Of a DNA stretch of 64,000 nt, positions 8,749 to 18,421 are shown piece by piece. A program made the position numbers and the translations under genes. The notes under the pieces are model-generated. The model was not told the DNA's origin, did no database searches, and worked only from the letters and a program-made list of their open reading frames with translations. The stretch lies in the NCBI RefSeq assembly GCF_039538765.1, contig NZ_BAABCJ010000005.1, positions 367,390 through 431,389 on the forward strand, given 5' to 3'. The stretch's first letter is position 1. Each line of letters begins with the position of its first letter. This DNA comes from Zhihengliuella alba. GTDB lineage: Bacteria > Actinomycetota > Actinomycetes > Actinomycetales > Micrococcaceae.

Positions 8749-10899
8749 ATGACGAATTCCGCCCGCCCGTCCGCCGACTCGAGCGGGGCTCCACCCGCCG
8801 GATCCGCGTCACCGCCCTCCAGAGCGGAGCAGCCCCGAGTCAACAAGCCCGTCCTGATCGGATCCTCCGTCGGCATCCTCGCCGTGGCGCTGTGGGCTAT
8901 TCTCGACCGCGAGAGCGCGGACGCGGTCATCTTCGCCGTCGTCGGGTGGGTCGGTGGCACGTTCGGCTGGTACTACACCCTCCTCGTCGTCGCGGTCCTG
9001 GCGTTCGTGGTCTATGTGGCGGTGACCAAGGTGGGCAAGACGCGGCTGGGGCCCGACCACTCGCGGCCGGCCTTCAACCTGTTCACGTGGACGGCCATGC
9101 TGTTCGCCGCCGGCATCGGCGTCGACCTGATGTTCTTCTCCGTTGCGGAGCCCATCACCCAGTACATGCAGCCCCCGCGCGGCGAGGGCGAGACCATCGA
9201 GGCCGCCCGGCAGGCGATGGTCTGGACGCTGTTCCACTACGGCATCCTCGGCTGGGGGCTCTACGCGCTCATGGGGATGGCCCTGGCCTACTTCGCCTAT
9301 CGGCACAATCTGCCGCTGAGCATCCGTTCGGCGCTCTACCCGATCATCGGGAAGCGGATCCACGGCGCGGCCGGCCACGCGGTGGACATCGCGGCGATGC
9401 TCGGCACGATCTTCGGCATCGCCACCTCGTTGGGCATCGGCGTCGCCCAGCTGAACTACGGCCTCTACTTCATGTTCGGGCTGCCCGAGGGCACGGCGAT
9501 GCAGATCGCCCTCATCGCGGTCGCCGTCGTCATGGCCACGGCGTCCGTCGTCTCCGGCGTGGACAAGGGCATCCGCCGTCTCGCCGAGCTCAACGTGCTC
9601 CTGGCCGTGGCGCTGATGCTGTTCGTCTTCTTCGCGGGCAAGACCCGGTTCCTCGCCGACGGGATCGTCGGCAACATCGGCGACATGATCGCCCGGTTCC
9701 CCGGAATGGCGCTGGACACCTTCGCCTACGACCGGCCGGACGACTGGCTGAACGCGTGGACGCTCTTCTTCTGGGCCTGGTGGATCGCCTGGGCACCGTT
9801 CGTCGGCCTCTTCCTCGCGCGCATCTCGCGCGGGCGCACCATCCGCCAGTTCGTCACCGGTGTCCTGGTGGTCCCGTTCGCCTTCATCGCCCTGTGGATC
9901 TCCATCTTCGGCAACAGCGCCCTCGACCTGGTGATGAACGGCAACACCGCCTTCGGCGAGATGGCGATCAGCACTCCGGAGCGGGCGTTCTACGGGCTCC
10001 TCGAGCAGTACCCGATGGTCCCGCTCAGCGCCGCCATCGCCACGTTCACGGGACTGCTGTTCTATGTCACGAGCGCCGACTCGGGCGCGCTGGTCATGGC
10101 CAACTTCACGTCCAAGCTGCCGGACTCCGAGGCCGACGGGCCGAACTGGCTGCGCGTGTTCTGGGCCGTCGTGACCGGCGTCCTGACCCTGGCGATGCTC
10201 CTGGTCGGTGGTGTCCCCACCCTCCAGGCCGCGACCGTCATCATGGGGCTGCCCTTCTCCGTGGTGCTGGTCTTCATCATGATGGGCCTCTTCAAGGCGC
10301 TCCGCGTGGAGACCGCCCTGGCGGCGTCCTACCGCAACGGCCTCCCGGGCGCGCTGTCCTCCCGGGCCAACGCGGCCGGCGAGCAGCGGCGCGGCTGGAA
10401 GCAGCGCCTGGCGCGCTCCATGGCGTACCCCGGCCCCAAGCAGGCGCAGCGCTTCATGCTGGAGACCGCCTGCCCGGCTCTCGGCGAGGTGAAGGCCGAG
10501 CTGGAGAGCCAGGGCGTCGAGGCGTCCCTCAACATCGAGCCGCTCAACGGCTCCGGCATCGACACCGTGGACCTGTTCGTGGACTTCGGTCCCGAGCGCG
10601 CCTTCAAGTACCAGGTGTACCCCGTGCGCAAGAACCTCCCCTCCTACGCGCGGGCCAGCTCGGCGACCGACAAGTACTACCGCATGGAGGTGTTCTCCCT
10701 CGAGGGCAGCTACGGCTACGACCTCTACGGCTACAGCCAGGAGCAGCTCATCGCCGACGTGCTGGACCACTACGAGATGCACCTCGAGTTCCTGCACCAG
10801 ACCCGCGAGGCGCTGCACACCACCTCGGTGGCCGAGCACCACAACGTCACCACCGGGTGGGACGATGACTACCAAACGACCGAGAAGAAGGAAGGCTGA
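8749..10899 (+). CDS. betT: BCCT-family choline/betaine transporter
   Basis: 716 residues, 12 predicted membrane helices then a long cytosolic tail of about 200 residues, as in BetT rather than the shorter BetP/OpuD. The BCCT tryptophan signature appears as FFWAWWIAWAPFVGLFLARI. Activity should be Na+- or H+-coupled import of choline or a related quaternary amine for osmoprotection. AAGG lies 11 bases before the ATG. The betB gene begins 3 bases after its stop, so transport and oxidation are co-expressed. The identity of the ligand is inferred from the neighbours. Confidence 0.88.
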   Translation: MTNSARPSADSSGAPPAGSASPPSRAEQPRVNKPVLIGSSVGILAVALWAILDRESADAVIFAVVGWVGGTFGWYYTLLVVAVLAFVVYVAVTKVGKTRLGPDHSRPAFNLFTWTAMLFAAGIGVDLMFFSVAEPITQYMQPPRGEGETIEAARQAMVWTLFHYGILGWGLYALMGMALAYFAYRHNLPLSIRSALYPIIGKRIHGAAGHAVDIAAMLGTIFGIATSLGIGVAQLNYGLYFMFGLPEGTAMQIALIAVAVVMATASVVSGVDKGIRRLAELNVLLAVALMLFVFFAGKTRFLADGIVGNIGDMIARFPGMALDTFAYDRPDDWLNAWTLFFWAWWIAWAPFVGLFLARISRGRTIRQFVTGVLVVPFAFIALWISIFGNSALDLVMNGNTAFGEMAISTPERAFYGLLEQYPMVPLSAAIATFTGLLFYVTSADSGALVMANFTSKLPDSEADGPNWLRVFWAVVTGVLTLAMLLVGGVPTLQAATVIMGLPFSVVLVFIMMGLFKALRVETALAASYRNGLPGALSSRANAAGEQRRGWKQRLARSMAYPGPKQAQRFMLETACPALGEVKAELESQGVEASLNIEPLNGSGIDTVDLFVDFGPERAFKYQVYPVRKNLPSYARASSATDKYYRMEVFSLEGSYGYDLYGYSQEQLIADVLDHYEMHLEFLHQTREALHTTSVAEHHNVTTGWDDDYQTTEKKEG

Positions 10900-10902
10900 A
10901 TC

Positions 10903-12402
10903 TTGAGCACCACTGCAACCCTGTTCATCGGCGGGGAATGGGAGGCCGCCGCCTCCGGCGCCACCCGGACCATCGTCTGCCCCGCGGACGGTGCCGAGGT
11001 GGCCGTCGTCTCCGAGGCCGGGCGCCAGGACACCGAGCGTGCCATCGCGGCGGCCCGCAAGGCGTTCGACGACCGCGTCTGGGCCGATGTGCCCGCTCCC
11101 GAGCGCGGCGCCTTCCTGCTCCGGGTGGCCCAGCGCCTGCGCGAGCGCAAGGACGAGTTCGCCCGCGCCGAGTCGCAGGACACGGGCAAACGCCTGGTGG
11201 AGTCCGAGATCGACATGGACGACATCACGGCCTGCTTCGAGTACTTCGGCCGTCTCGCTGGCCAGGACGCCGGCCGGATCGTGGACGCCGGCGACAACGA
11301 CGTCGTCAGCCGCGTGGTCTACGAGCCCGTTGGCGTCGCCGGGATGATCACGCCGTGGAACTACCCGCTGCTGCAGGCGGCCTGGAAGCTGGCCCCGGCC
11401 CTGGCCGCGGGCTGCAGCTTCATTCTCAAGCCGGCCGAGCTGACGCCGTCGACGGCCATCCTCATGATGGACGTGCTCGACGAGCTCGGCCTGCCGGCCG
11501 GCGTGGCGAACCTCGTCACGGGCCGCGGCGTCGAGGCGGGCGCCCCGCTGTCCGAGCACCCCGACGTGGACATGGTCTCCTTCACCGGCGGCCTCGCCAC
11601 GGGCAAGATCATCGCCGCCTCCGCGGCGGCGACGGTGAAGAAGGTCGCCCTCGAGCTCGGCGGCAAGAACCCCAACGTCGTCTTCGCGGACGCGGACTTC
11701 GACGCCGCCGTCGACAACGCCCTCAACGCCGCCTTCGTGCACTCCGGCCAGGTCTGCTCCGCCGGAGCGCGGCTGGTGGTCCAGGAGGACATCGCCGAGG
11801 AGTTCGTGAACGCGCTGGTCCGCCGCGCCGAGGACATCCGGCTCGGCGGCCCGTACGACGCGAAGGCCGAGACCGGACCGCTCATCTCCGAGCAGCACCG
11901 CGAGAAGGTCCACGCCTACGTGCAGGCCGGCATCGCCGAGGGCGCGCGCGTCCGCACCGGAGGCCGCTACGCCACCGACGAGGACGGCGAGGGCCTCGGC
12001 TCGGGCATCTACTACCTGCCGACCATCCTCGACAACGTCGAGCGGGGCATGTCCGTGGTGGTCGAGGAGGCCTTCGGCCCCGTGGTCACCGTGGAGATCT
12101 TCAAGGACGAGGACGAGGCCGTCGCGATCGCCAACGACACGCACTACGGCCTCGCCGGCGCCGTCTGGACCCAGGACGCGGGGCGCGCCCAGCGCGTCGC
12201 CGGCCGCCTGCGCCACGGCACCATCTGGATCAACGACTTCCACCCGTACCTGCCGCAGGCCGAGTGGGGCGGCTTCGGCCAGTCCGGCTTCGGCCGCGAG
12301 CTCGGCCCCACCGGGCTGGCGGAGTACCAGGAGGCCAAGCACATCTACCAGAACACGGCGCCGGCGGTCACCGGCTGGTTCGCCGACCGCACCGGGAAGT
12401 AA
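10903..12402 (+). CDS. betB: Betaine-aldehyde dehydrogenase
   Basis: 499 residues. TTG start at 10903, placed 7 bases after a strong AAGGAAGG inside the end of betT. Aldehyde-dehydrogenase landmarks: general base Glu251 (ELGGKNPN) and nucleophile Cys285 (SGQVCSAG). It oxidises betaine aldehyde to glycine betaine with NAD(P)+, the second step of choline oxidation. The function is supported by lying between a BCCT transporter and a GMC choline dehydrogenase; betA starts 11 bases after its stop codon. Confidence 0.88.
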   Translation: MSTTATLFIGGEWEAAASGATRTIVCPADGAEVAVVSEAGRQDTERAIAAARKAFDDRVWADVPAPERGAFLLRVAQRLRERKDEFARAESQDTGKRLVESEIDMDDITACFEYFGRLAGQDAGRIVDAGDNDVVSRVVYEPVGVAGMITPWNYPLLQAAWKLAPALAAGCSFILKPAELTPSTAILMMDVLDELGLPAGVANLVTGRGVEAGAPLSEHPDVDMVSFTGGLATGKIIAASAAATVKKVALELGGKNPNVVFADADFDAAVDNALNAAFVHSGQVCSAGARLVVQEDIAEEFVNALVRRAEDIRLGGPYDAKAETGPLISEQHREKVHAYVQAGIAEGARVRTGGRYATDEDGEGLGSGIYYLPTILDNVERGMSVVVEEAFGPVVTVEIFKDEDEAVAIANDTHYGLAGAVWTQDAGRAQRVAGRLRHGTIWINDFHPYLPQAEWGGFGQSGFGRELGPTGLAEYQEAKHIYQNTAPAVTGWFADRTGK

Positions 12403-12412
12403 GGGAGCAGGC

Positions 12413-13981
12413 ATGAGCGATATCAAGCAGAACGAGTTCGACTACGTCGTGATCGGCGGCGGCTCCGCCGGTGCGGCCGTCGCGGCACGGCTGAGCGAGG
12501 ACCCCTCCGTGGAGGTCGCCCTCGTCGAAGCGGGCCCCGATGACCGCGACCTGCCGGAGATCCTCCAGCTGGACCGGTGGATGGAGCTGCTCGAGTCGGG
12601 CTACGACTGGGACTACCCGATCGAGCCGCAGGAGAACGGGAACTCCTTCATGCGCCACGCCCGTGCGCGCGTGATGGGCGGCTGCTCCAGCCACAACTCG
12701 TGCATCGCCTTCTGGGCTCCGCGCGAGGACCTGGACGAGTGGGAGTCGAAGTACGGTGCCACCGGCTGGAACGCCGAGAACGTGTACCCGGTCTACAAGC
12801 GCCTCGAGACGAACGAGGACGCCGGCCCGGACGCACCGCACCACGGAGACTCCGGTCCCGTGCACCTGATGAACGTCCCGCCGAACGATCCCTCGGGCGT
12901 TGCCCTGCTGGACGCGGCCGAGCAGGCCGGCATCCCGCGGGCGAAGTTCAACAACAACGAGACGGTCGTCAACGGCGCCAACTTCTTCCAGATCAACCGC
13001 CGGGCCGACGGCACCCGCTCGTCCAGCTCCGTGTCCTACATCCACCCGATCCTGGACCGGCCGAACTTCCACCTGCTGACCGGGCTCCGCGGCAAGGAGC
13101 TGCGCTTCGACGGCGAAACCTGCACCGGCGTCGCCGTCGTCGACAACGCGTTCGCCCGCACCCACGAGCTGACGGCCCGCAGGGAGGTCATCCTCTCCGC
13201 TGGCGCGATCGACTCGCCGAAGCTGCTCATGCTCTCCGGCATCGGCCCCGCCGATCACCTGCGCGAGCACGGGATCGACGTCCGGGTCGACTCGCCGGGT
13301 GTCGGCGAGCACCTGCAGGACCACCCGGAGGGCGTGATCCAGTGGGAGGCCAAGAAGCCGATGGTCGAGGAGTCCACCCAGTGGTGGGAGATCGGCGTCT
13401 TCACCCCCACCCAGGAGGGCCTGGACCGTCCGGACCTGATGATGCACTACGGGTCCGTCCCGTTCGACATGCACACGCTGCGCCAGGGCTACCCGACCAC
13501 GGAGAACGGCTTCTGCCTGACCCCGAACGTCACGCACGCGAAGTCCCGCGGCACGGTCCGCCTGCGCTCGCGCGACTTCCGCGACAAGCCGATGGTGGAC
13601 CCGCGCTACTTCACCGATCCCGAGGGCCACGACATGCGCGTCATGGTCGCCGGCATCCGCAAGGCCCGCGAGATCGTCTCCCAGCCGGCGATGGCCGAGT
13701 GGGCCGGCGAGGAGCTCTACCCGGGCCAGGAAGCGCAGACCGACGAGCAGCTGCAGGACTACATCCGCCGCACCCACAACACCGTGTACCACCCCGCGGG
13801 CACGGTGCGGATGGGGGCCGTGGACGACGCCATGTCGCCGCTGGACCCCGAGCTGCGGGTCAAGGGCGTCAAGGGCCTGCGCGTGGCCGACGCCTCGGTC
13901 ATGCCGGAGCTGGTCACTGTCAACCCGAACATCACCACCATGATGATCGGCGAGCGCTGCGCAGATCTCATCCGCGGCTGA
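12413..13981 (+). CDS. betA: Choline dehydrogenase, GMC oxidoreductase
   Basis: 522 residues; ATG at 12413 after GGGAGCAG. N-terminal FAD motif VVIGGGSAGAAVAARLSE, GMC signature around RVMGGCSSHNS, catalytic-type His in YHPAGTVRMG near the C terminus and a final VNPNITTMMIGERCAD. It oxidises choline to betaine aldehyde, completing the pathway started by the transporter and finished by betB. A GMC alcohol dehydrogenase for another alcohol is possible in isolation but unlikely in this operon. Confidence 0.88.
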   Translation: MSDIKQNEFDYVVIGGGSAGAAVAARLSEDPSVEVALVEAGPDDRDLPEILQLDRWMELLESGYDWDYPIEPQENGNSFMRHARARVMGGCSSHNSCIAFWAPREDLDEWESKYGATGWNAENVYPVYKRLETNEDAGPDAPHHGDSGPVHLMNVPPNDPSGVALLDAAEQAGIPRAKFNNNETVVNGANFFQINRRADGTRSSSSVSYIHPILDRPNFHLLTGLRGKELRFDGETCTGVAVVDNAFARTHELTARREVILSAGAIDSPKLLMLSGIGPADHLREHGIDVRVDSPGVGEHLQDHPEGVIQWEAKKPMVEESTQWWEIGVFTPTQEGLDRPDLMMHYGSVPFDMHTLRQGYPTTENGFCLTPNVTHAKSRGTVRLRSRDFRDKPMVDPRYFTDPEGHDMRVMVAGIRKAREIVSQPAMAEWAGEELYPGQEAQTDEQLQDYIRRTHNTVYHPAGTVRMGAVDDAMSPLDPELRVKGVKGLRVADASVMPELVTVNPNITTMMIGERCADLIRG

Positions 13982-14000
13982 CGCACACACGGCACCGCGC

Positions 14001-14045
14001 CCGGAGGGCGCCGGCACCCCGATCCGGGGAGCCGGCGCCCTCCGG
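14001..14045 (+). terminator. Very strong hairpin closing the bet operon
   Basis: Perfect 15-bp arms CCGGAGGGCGCCGGC and GCCGGCGCCCTCCGG, with a further inner CCCCG/CGGGG stem around an ATC loop. It starts 20 bases past the betA stop. There is no T-run. Confidence 0.75.
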
Positions 14046-14082
14046 CGCTTCGACCCGTCTCCAAGGTCACAGTCCGCCTAAT

Positions 14083-14110
14083 TGAACTGACCAGTCAGTT
14101 TGAATAGCCT
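14083..14110 (+). promoter_or_regulatory. Promoter with embedded TetR-type operator
   Basis: The inverted repeat AACTGAC-CA-GTCAGTT (14085-14100) overlaps a -35-like TTGAAC (14083-14088), with a -10-like TAGCCT at 14105-14110 after a 16-base spacer. The GTG start at 14117 is 6 bases beyond the -10, where transcription would begin, so the message may be leaderless. The operon ends in a TetR gene, the natural candidate to bind this site. Confidence 0.6.
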
Positions 14111-14116
14111 TGGAGT

Positions 14117-14956
14117 GTGCTACTCGCCGACTCCCTCGCTATCGACGGCCACCACGGGCCGCTGCTCCGTCCGACCTCGCTCGCCGCCCCGGCGGCCGAG
14201 CTCACGGTCGTGTCCGCGCCCACCCAGGAGGCGCGGACCGCGCTCGCTCTGGGGCTCAGCGCGCGCATGAAGTCCGACGGCGGCTCCGTCGCCTGGGACT
14301 CCGAGGCCGGACCGCACGCCGTGCGCCGCGTCTCCGCCCTGGTCGACTCCCCGGAGATCAACGAACCCGAGCGGCACCTCCGGGTCAAGGACCTGGTCGC
14401 CGAGGACCTCGCGCTGCAGCCCGGCCCCTTCTGGGCCACGGTCTCCGCGTCGCGCTGGCTCGAGTCCCACCGGCTCGAGCATCTGGCCCGGGACTGGGTG
14501 GACGCCATCCCGGCCGAGGACCGGCTGCATCTGCTGGCCGCCCTCAGCCTCCAGGACTCCAACGTCAAGGTCCTCGTCTTCGACTCCCCGGACCGCCACG
14601 GGCTGCCCGACGCCGACTGGCTGCGGATCCTGGCCGACGTCGCCGGCGGGCGCCGGCACCCGGCCGTGATCGCCGTCGTGCAGCGCATCCCCGACGCGTG
14701 GGACGGCCGCACGGCCGTCGCCGAGACGGACAACCTGCCGCACGGCTTCACCGCCCTCACGGGCCTCACGGGCTCGGCGGAGGTCGACGGCGAGGGCCGC
14801 GAAGACGAGAGCCGCGACGACGAGGGGGATCCAGGCCAGCAGCACGACGGCGAGAACCAGGACGAGGACCAGGACGAGAACCGCGGCGGGTCCGAGGCCC
14901 GGCCCGCGACGACGGCGCACAGCACCGCGGACAGTGAGAGCGAGACGACTGCATGA
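14117..14956 (+). CDS. Degenerate ABC-ATPase-like protein, partner of YhgE/Pip
   Basis: 279 residues from GTG at 14117. The layout follows an ABC ATPase: a strand and loop where Walker A belongs, then GGSVAWD, a helical part, and LHLLAALSLQDSNVKVLVFD before SPDRHGLPDADW, which looks like a Walker B/D-loop. The P-loop is lost: SAPTQEARTAL replaces GPxGxGKST and there is no LSGGQ. The last about 50 residues are an Asp/Glu-rich tail. ATPase activity is therefore unlikely; a structural or regulatory role with the membrane protein that overlaps its stop (ATGA) is inferred. Confidence 0.6.
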   Translation: MLLADSLAIDGHHGPLLRPTSLAAPAAELTVVSAPTQEARTALALGLSARMKSDGGSVAWDSEAGPHAVRRVSALVDSPEINEPERHLRVKDLVAEDLALQPGPFWATVSASRWLESHRLEHLARDWVDAIPAEDRLHLLAALSLQDSNVKVLVFDSPDRHGLPDADWLRILADVAGGRRHPAVIAVVQRIPDAWDGRTAVAETDNLPHGFTALTGLTGSAEVDGEGREDESRDDEGDPGQQHDGENQDEDQDENRGGSEARPATTAHSTADSESETTA

Positions 14957-17124
14957 CCACGTTCCAACTGGCGCGCTCCGAGCTCAAGCGCATGACCAAC
15001 GGGCGGCTCGCGAAGATCGCGATCGTCGCCCTCACCCTGGTGCCGCTGCTCTACGGCGCGCTGTACCTCTACGCCAACTGGGACCCGTACAGCCATCTGG
15101 ACAACGTGAAGGCCGCGCTCGTGAACCTCGACGACGGCGCGGACAAGGGCGACGAGCGCCTCGAGGTCGGCGACGAGGTCACCGACTCGCTCCTCGAGGA
15201 CGGGACGTTCGGATGGGTGCTCGTGGACTCCCGGGAGGCCGCCGCCGAGGGGGTCGCCGCCGGCGACTACGCCTTCTCGCTGACCATCCCGGAGGACTTC
15301 TCCGCCTCCCTGGCCTCGCCCGAGGACTTCAACGCCGCCGAGCAGGCCATCCTGGAGCTGACCACTAACGACGCCAACAACGCGATGGTCGGGACCATCG
15401 CCGACAAGCTGGCCGGCGAGGTCCACAACTCCGTGGCCGCCGAGGTCGGCGAGGAGACGGCCAACCAGTTCCTCACCGGTTTCGGCCGCATCCATGCCCA
15501 GCTCAGCCAGGCCGCCGACGGCGCCGGCGAGCTGCACGGCGGCACCACCCAGGTGGCCGACGGCGCCGACCAGCTCTCCACCGGGGCGGGCCAGCTGGAC
15601 GACGGCGCGGGCGAGCTGGCCTCCGGCGCCCACACGCTGAAGAGCGGGACCGGGGACCTCGTGTCCGGCCAGGAGAAGCTCGTCGATGGCGCGGACCAGC
15701 TCTCCGCGGGGGCCGGGAAGCTCTCCACCGGTGCCGGCGAGCTCACCACGGGCCTCGACACGCTGGAGGACAAGACCGCAGACCTCCCGGCCAAGACCGG
15801 GCAGCTGGCCGACGGCGCGGAGCAGGTCGCGGACGGCAACGAACAGCTCAACGCCAAGGTCCAGGCCGCCGCCGACGCCGTCGAGCAGGTGGAGGAGGAC
15901 AGCAAGGCGCGCGTGGACTCCGCCGCCCAGGACCTGGTGGACCGCGGGGTCATCACAGAGGAGCAGCGGGAGGAGTTCGCCGCGGCGCTCGAGGAGCAGG
16001 CCGCGGACTCGCCGGCCGTGCAGCGGATCGAGCAGACGCGGGCGCAGCTGCAGGAGGCGCAGGCCAACATCGCCAAGCTCGCTCAGGGCTCCCGGCAGGT
16101 CGCGGACGGCAGCCGGCAGCTCGCCGACTCGATGCCCGCGCTGACCCAGGGCATCGCCTCCGCCGCCGACGGCGCGGCGCAGCTGAAGGACGGAGCCGGG
16201 CAGCTCGCCTCCGGTGCCTCCACGCTGGCCGACGGCCAGCGGTCCGCGCTCTCCGGGGCACAGCAGCTGGACGACGGCGCGGGCCAGCTGGCCGAGGGCG
16301 CCGACACGCTCGCCGGAGGCACGGGTGACCTCGTCGACGGCGCGGGCACGCTCGCGGACGGCGCGCATCAGACGGACGACGGCGCCGCCGAGCTGGCGCA
16401 GAAGCTCGGCGAGGGCGCGGGAGAGGTCCCCAACCCGGACGACACCGAGAAGAAGCGGGTCTCCACCGTCATCGGCGACCCAGTCTCGATCAGCACCACC
16501 AGCCAGACGGAGGCGACCAACTACGGGCACCAGCTGGCCCCGTTCTTCCTCGCTCTGGCCGTCTGGATCGGCGCGTTCATGCTGGTCCAGCTGATGCGTC
16601 CCATCACCCGCCGGGCCCTCGCCTCCAACGCGGCCAACTGGAAGATCGCGGTCGGCGGCTGGCTGCCGTTCCTGCTCATCTCGCTCCTGCAGGCCACGGT
16701 GCTCTACGCGGTGGTGGTCTTCGGGCTCGGACTCCAGGCCGCTCACCCGTGGATGACGTGGGCGCTCCTGCTCGGCTCGTCGTTCGCCTTCACGTCCCTG
16801 ATCCAGGGGATCGTGGCGTTCATGGGCACGCCGGGCAAGATGGTGGTCCTCATCCTCCTGGTGCTCCAGCTGGTCTCGGCGGGCGGCACGTTCCCCTGGG
16901 AGACCACGCCGGCACCGCTCCACGCGGCCCACCAGGTGCTGCCGCTGGGGTTCATCGTGACCGGCATGCGGCACCTGCTCTACGGGGCGGACCTGAGCGT
17001 GATGGGTCCGGTGGTCATCGCGCTCGCCGCCTACACGGTGCTGGGGCTGGTCCTGAGCACGCTGGCGGTGCGCAGGCACAAGTTCTGGACGCTGAAGACC
17101 TTCCAGCCGGAGCTGTCCGCATGA
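14953..17124 (+). CDS. YhgE/Pip-family membrane protein with long periodic repeat
   Basis: 723 residues. N-terminal helix and FQLARSELKRMTNGRLAK match the start of the YhgE/Pip (phage infection protein) family, followed by a large extracytoplasmic part. From about residue 180 to 490 runs a periodic repeat of the type GAxQLxxGAxxLxxG, expected to form a long helical or coiled rod. The C terminus has about five membrane helices, like ABC-2/ESX-type exporters. It starts inside the stop of the ATPase-like gene and overlaps the TetR start, so the three proteins are made as a unit. Confidence 0.85.
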   Translation: MTTFQLARSELKRMTNGRLAKIAIVALTLVPLLYGALYLYANWDPYSHLDNVKAALVNLDDGADKGDERLEVGDEVTDSLLEDGTFGWVLVDSREAAAEGVAAGDYAFSLTIPEDFSASLASPEDFNAAEQAILELTTNDANNAMVGTIADKLAGEVHNSVAAEVGEETANQFLTGFGRIHAQLSQAADGAGELHGGTTQVADGADQLSTGAGQLDDGAGELASGAHTLKSGTGDLVSGQEKLVDGADQLSAGAGKLSTGAGELTTGLDTLEDKTADLPAKTGQLADGAEQVADGNEQLNAKVQAAADAVEQVEEDSKARVDSAAQDLVDRGVITEEQREEFAAALEEQAADSPAVQRIEQTRAQLQEAQANIAKLAQGSRQVADGSRQLADSMPALTQGIASAADGAAQLKDGAGQLASGASTLADGQRSALSGAQQLDDGAGQLAEGADTLAGGTGDLVDGAGTLADGAHQTDDGAAELAQKLGEGAGEVPNPDDTEKKRVSTVIGDPVSISTTSQTEATNYGHQLAPFFLALAVWIGAFMLVQLMRPITRRALASNAANWKIAVGGWLPFLLISLLQATVLYAVVVFGLGLQAAHPWMTWALLLGSSFAFTSLIQGIVAFMGTPGKMVVLILLVLQLVSAGGTFPWETTPAPLHAAHQVLPLGFIVTGMRHLLYGADLSVMGPVVIALAAYTVLGLVLSTLAVRRHKFWTLKTFQPELSA

Positions 17125-17930
17125 GCGCGGCGCGGAGTCAGGAGACCCGGTCCCAGGACGGCCCGGTCGGGGGCGGTGCTCGCAGGGAAGGGGAGCACGA
17201 CGGCGGCGCGGCGCCCGCCCGCGAGGTCGTCCGCCGGCCGGGGCGCACCAATGCGACGCGGCTGAAGATCTTCGAGGCGTCCCTGTCGCTGATCGGCGAG
17301 CGCGGGCACCACGCGGTCACCGTCGACGAGATCGCGTCCGCCGCCGGGGTCTCCAAGGGCAGCGTCTACTACAACTTCGGGTCCAAATCGGACCTGATCG
17401 GCCAGCTGCTGCGCTTCGGCACGGACATCCTGCTCGACCGCCTGCACTCGGCCGACGCCTCGCCGTCGAACTCCGGATCCGCCGCGTCGCCGACTGAAGG
17501 GTCGCCGAGCGGAATGTCGCCGACTGGGGTCGGGCCGGCGGGTCCGCCGTCCGGGACTCCGGACGCGGCCCGCGACCGGCTGGCGCACATGGTGCGGGCC
17601 GCCCTGCGGTTCGTGGACGAGTACCCGGCGTTCGCGCAGCTGTGGATCAGCGAGATGTGGCACGCCCCCAGCGACTGGCGCGACGTCCTGGTGGAGCTGC
17701 GCGGCGAGGTGCTCGGCGTCGTGCGCTCCGCCGTCCAGGACGCGTTCCGCGAGCGCGGCCACACCGACGGCGACCTGCCGGCGGGCACTGTGGACGTCAC
17801 CGCCTCGGCGGTCTTCGGCGCGACGCTCATCCTCGCCCAGGACCGGCAGGTCTTCGCGGTGGACCACGGGGTGGACGTCTGCGTCGGGACGGTGCTCGGC
17901 TGCCTGGACGCCGTTCCGCCCGCCGGCTGA
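17121..17930 (+). CDS. TetR-family transcriptional regulator
   Basis: 269 residues; ATG at 17121 overlaps the previous TGA. After a 40-residue disordered start comes the HTH: VTVDEIASAAGVSKGSVYYN followed by FGSKSDLI, the classical TetR recognition helix. A Ser/Pro/Gly-rich insertion (roughly residues 113-152) splits the ligand-binding domain. It probably represses its own operon at the 14085-14100 palindrome; the ligand is unknown. Confidence 0.88.
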   Translation: MSAARSQETRSQDGPVGGGARREGEHDGGAAPAREVVRRPGRTNATRLKIFEASLSLIGERGHHAVTVDEIASAAGVSKGSVYYNFGSKSDLIGQLLRFGTDILLDRLHSADASPSNSGSAASPTEGSPSGMSPTGVGPAGPPSGTPDAARDRLAHMVRAALRFVDEYPAFAQLWISEMWHAPSDWRDVLVELRGEVLGVVRSAVQDAFRERGHTDGDLPAGTVDVTASAVFGATLILAQDRQVFAVDHGVDVCVGTVLGCLDAVPPAG

Positions 17931-18016
17931 AGCCGGCCCCGCCCTTGGCAGGACCGCGGCCGGGATGAACACTGGGACAGGAGCAGCCACAGCCAGAGCA
18001 ACCGGGAGGAACCACC

Positions 18017-18346
18017 ATGGCCGAAACCGAGATCCCCGCACCGATCGCGTCCTTCATCGAGACGGTCAACCGGCACGATGAGGCCGGCTTCCTCGATGCG
18101 TTCGCCGAGGGCGGCCAGGTCGACGACTGGGGGCGCGTCTTCACCGGCCGCGACGAGATCCAGCGCTGGAGCAGCCGAGAGTTCATCGGCGCCCGCGGCA
18201 CGCTCACTCCGGAGGAGGTCTCGGCCGACGGTAGCGCTGTCACGGTCGTCGGCGACTGGCGCAGCACTCACGCCAACGGGCGGAGCAGCTTCCGCTTCGA
18301 CGTCGTCGGAGACCAGATCGCGCTCATGACCATCCGGGAGGGCTGA
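18017..18346 (+). CDS. NTF2/SnoaL-like small protein
   Basis: 109 residues, ATG at 18017 after GGGAGGAA. The order of elements (helix IASFIETVNRHDEAGFLDAF, then VDDWGRVFTGRDEIQRWSS and strands ending in DQIALMTIREG) matches the cone-shaped NTF2/SnoaL fold. Members act as small-molecule binders or isomerases; no catalytic set identifies a reaction here. It stands alone, 87 bases after the TetR gene. Confidence 0.65.
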   Translation: MAETEIPAPIASFIETVNRHDEAGFLDAFAEGGQVDDWGRVFTGRDEIQRWSSREFIGARGTLTPEEVSADGSAVTVVGDWRSTHANGRSSFRFDVVGDQIALMTIREG

Positions 18347-18421
18347 CCGTCCTGCCAGGCGGTCCGGTTCGGCGGCCCCAGGGTCGCCGCCGCCAGCCGA
18401 CGACGCGTCTAGAGTGAAGCC

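Noticed and set aside
8809..12426. A 1205-codon open frame on the minus strand across the bet genes; similar giant frames at 52674-56384 and 14095-17079
   Set aside because: Antisense shadows of real high-GC genes: composition is Arg/Gly/His/Ala-rich with no domains, and the plus-strand genes are unambiguous.
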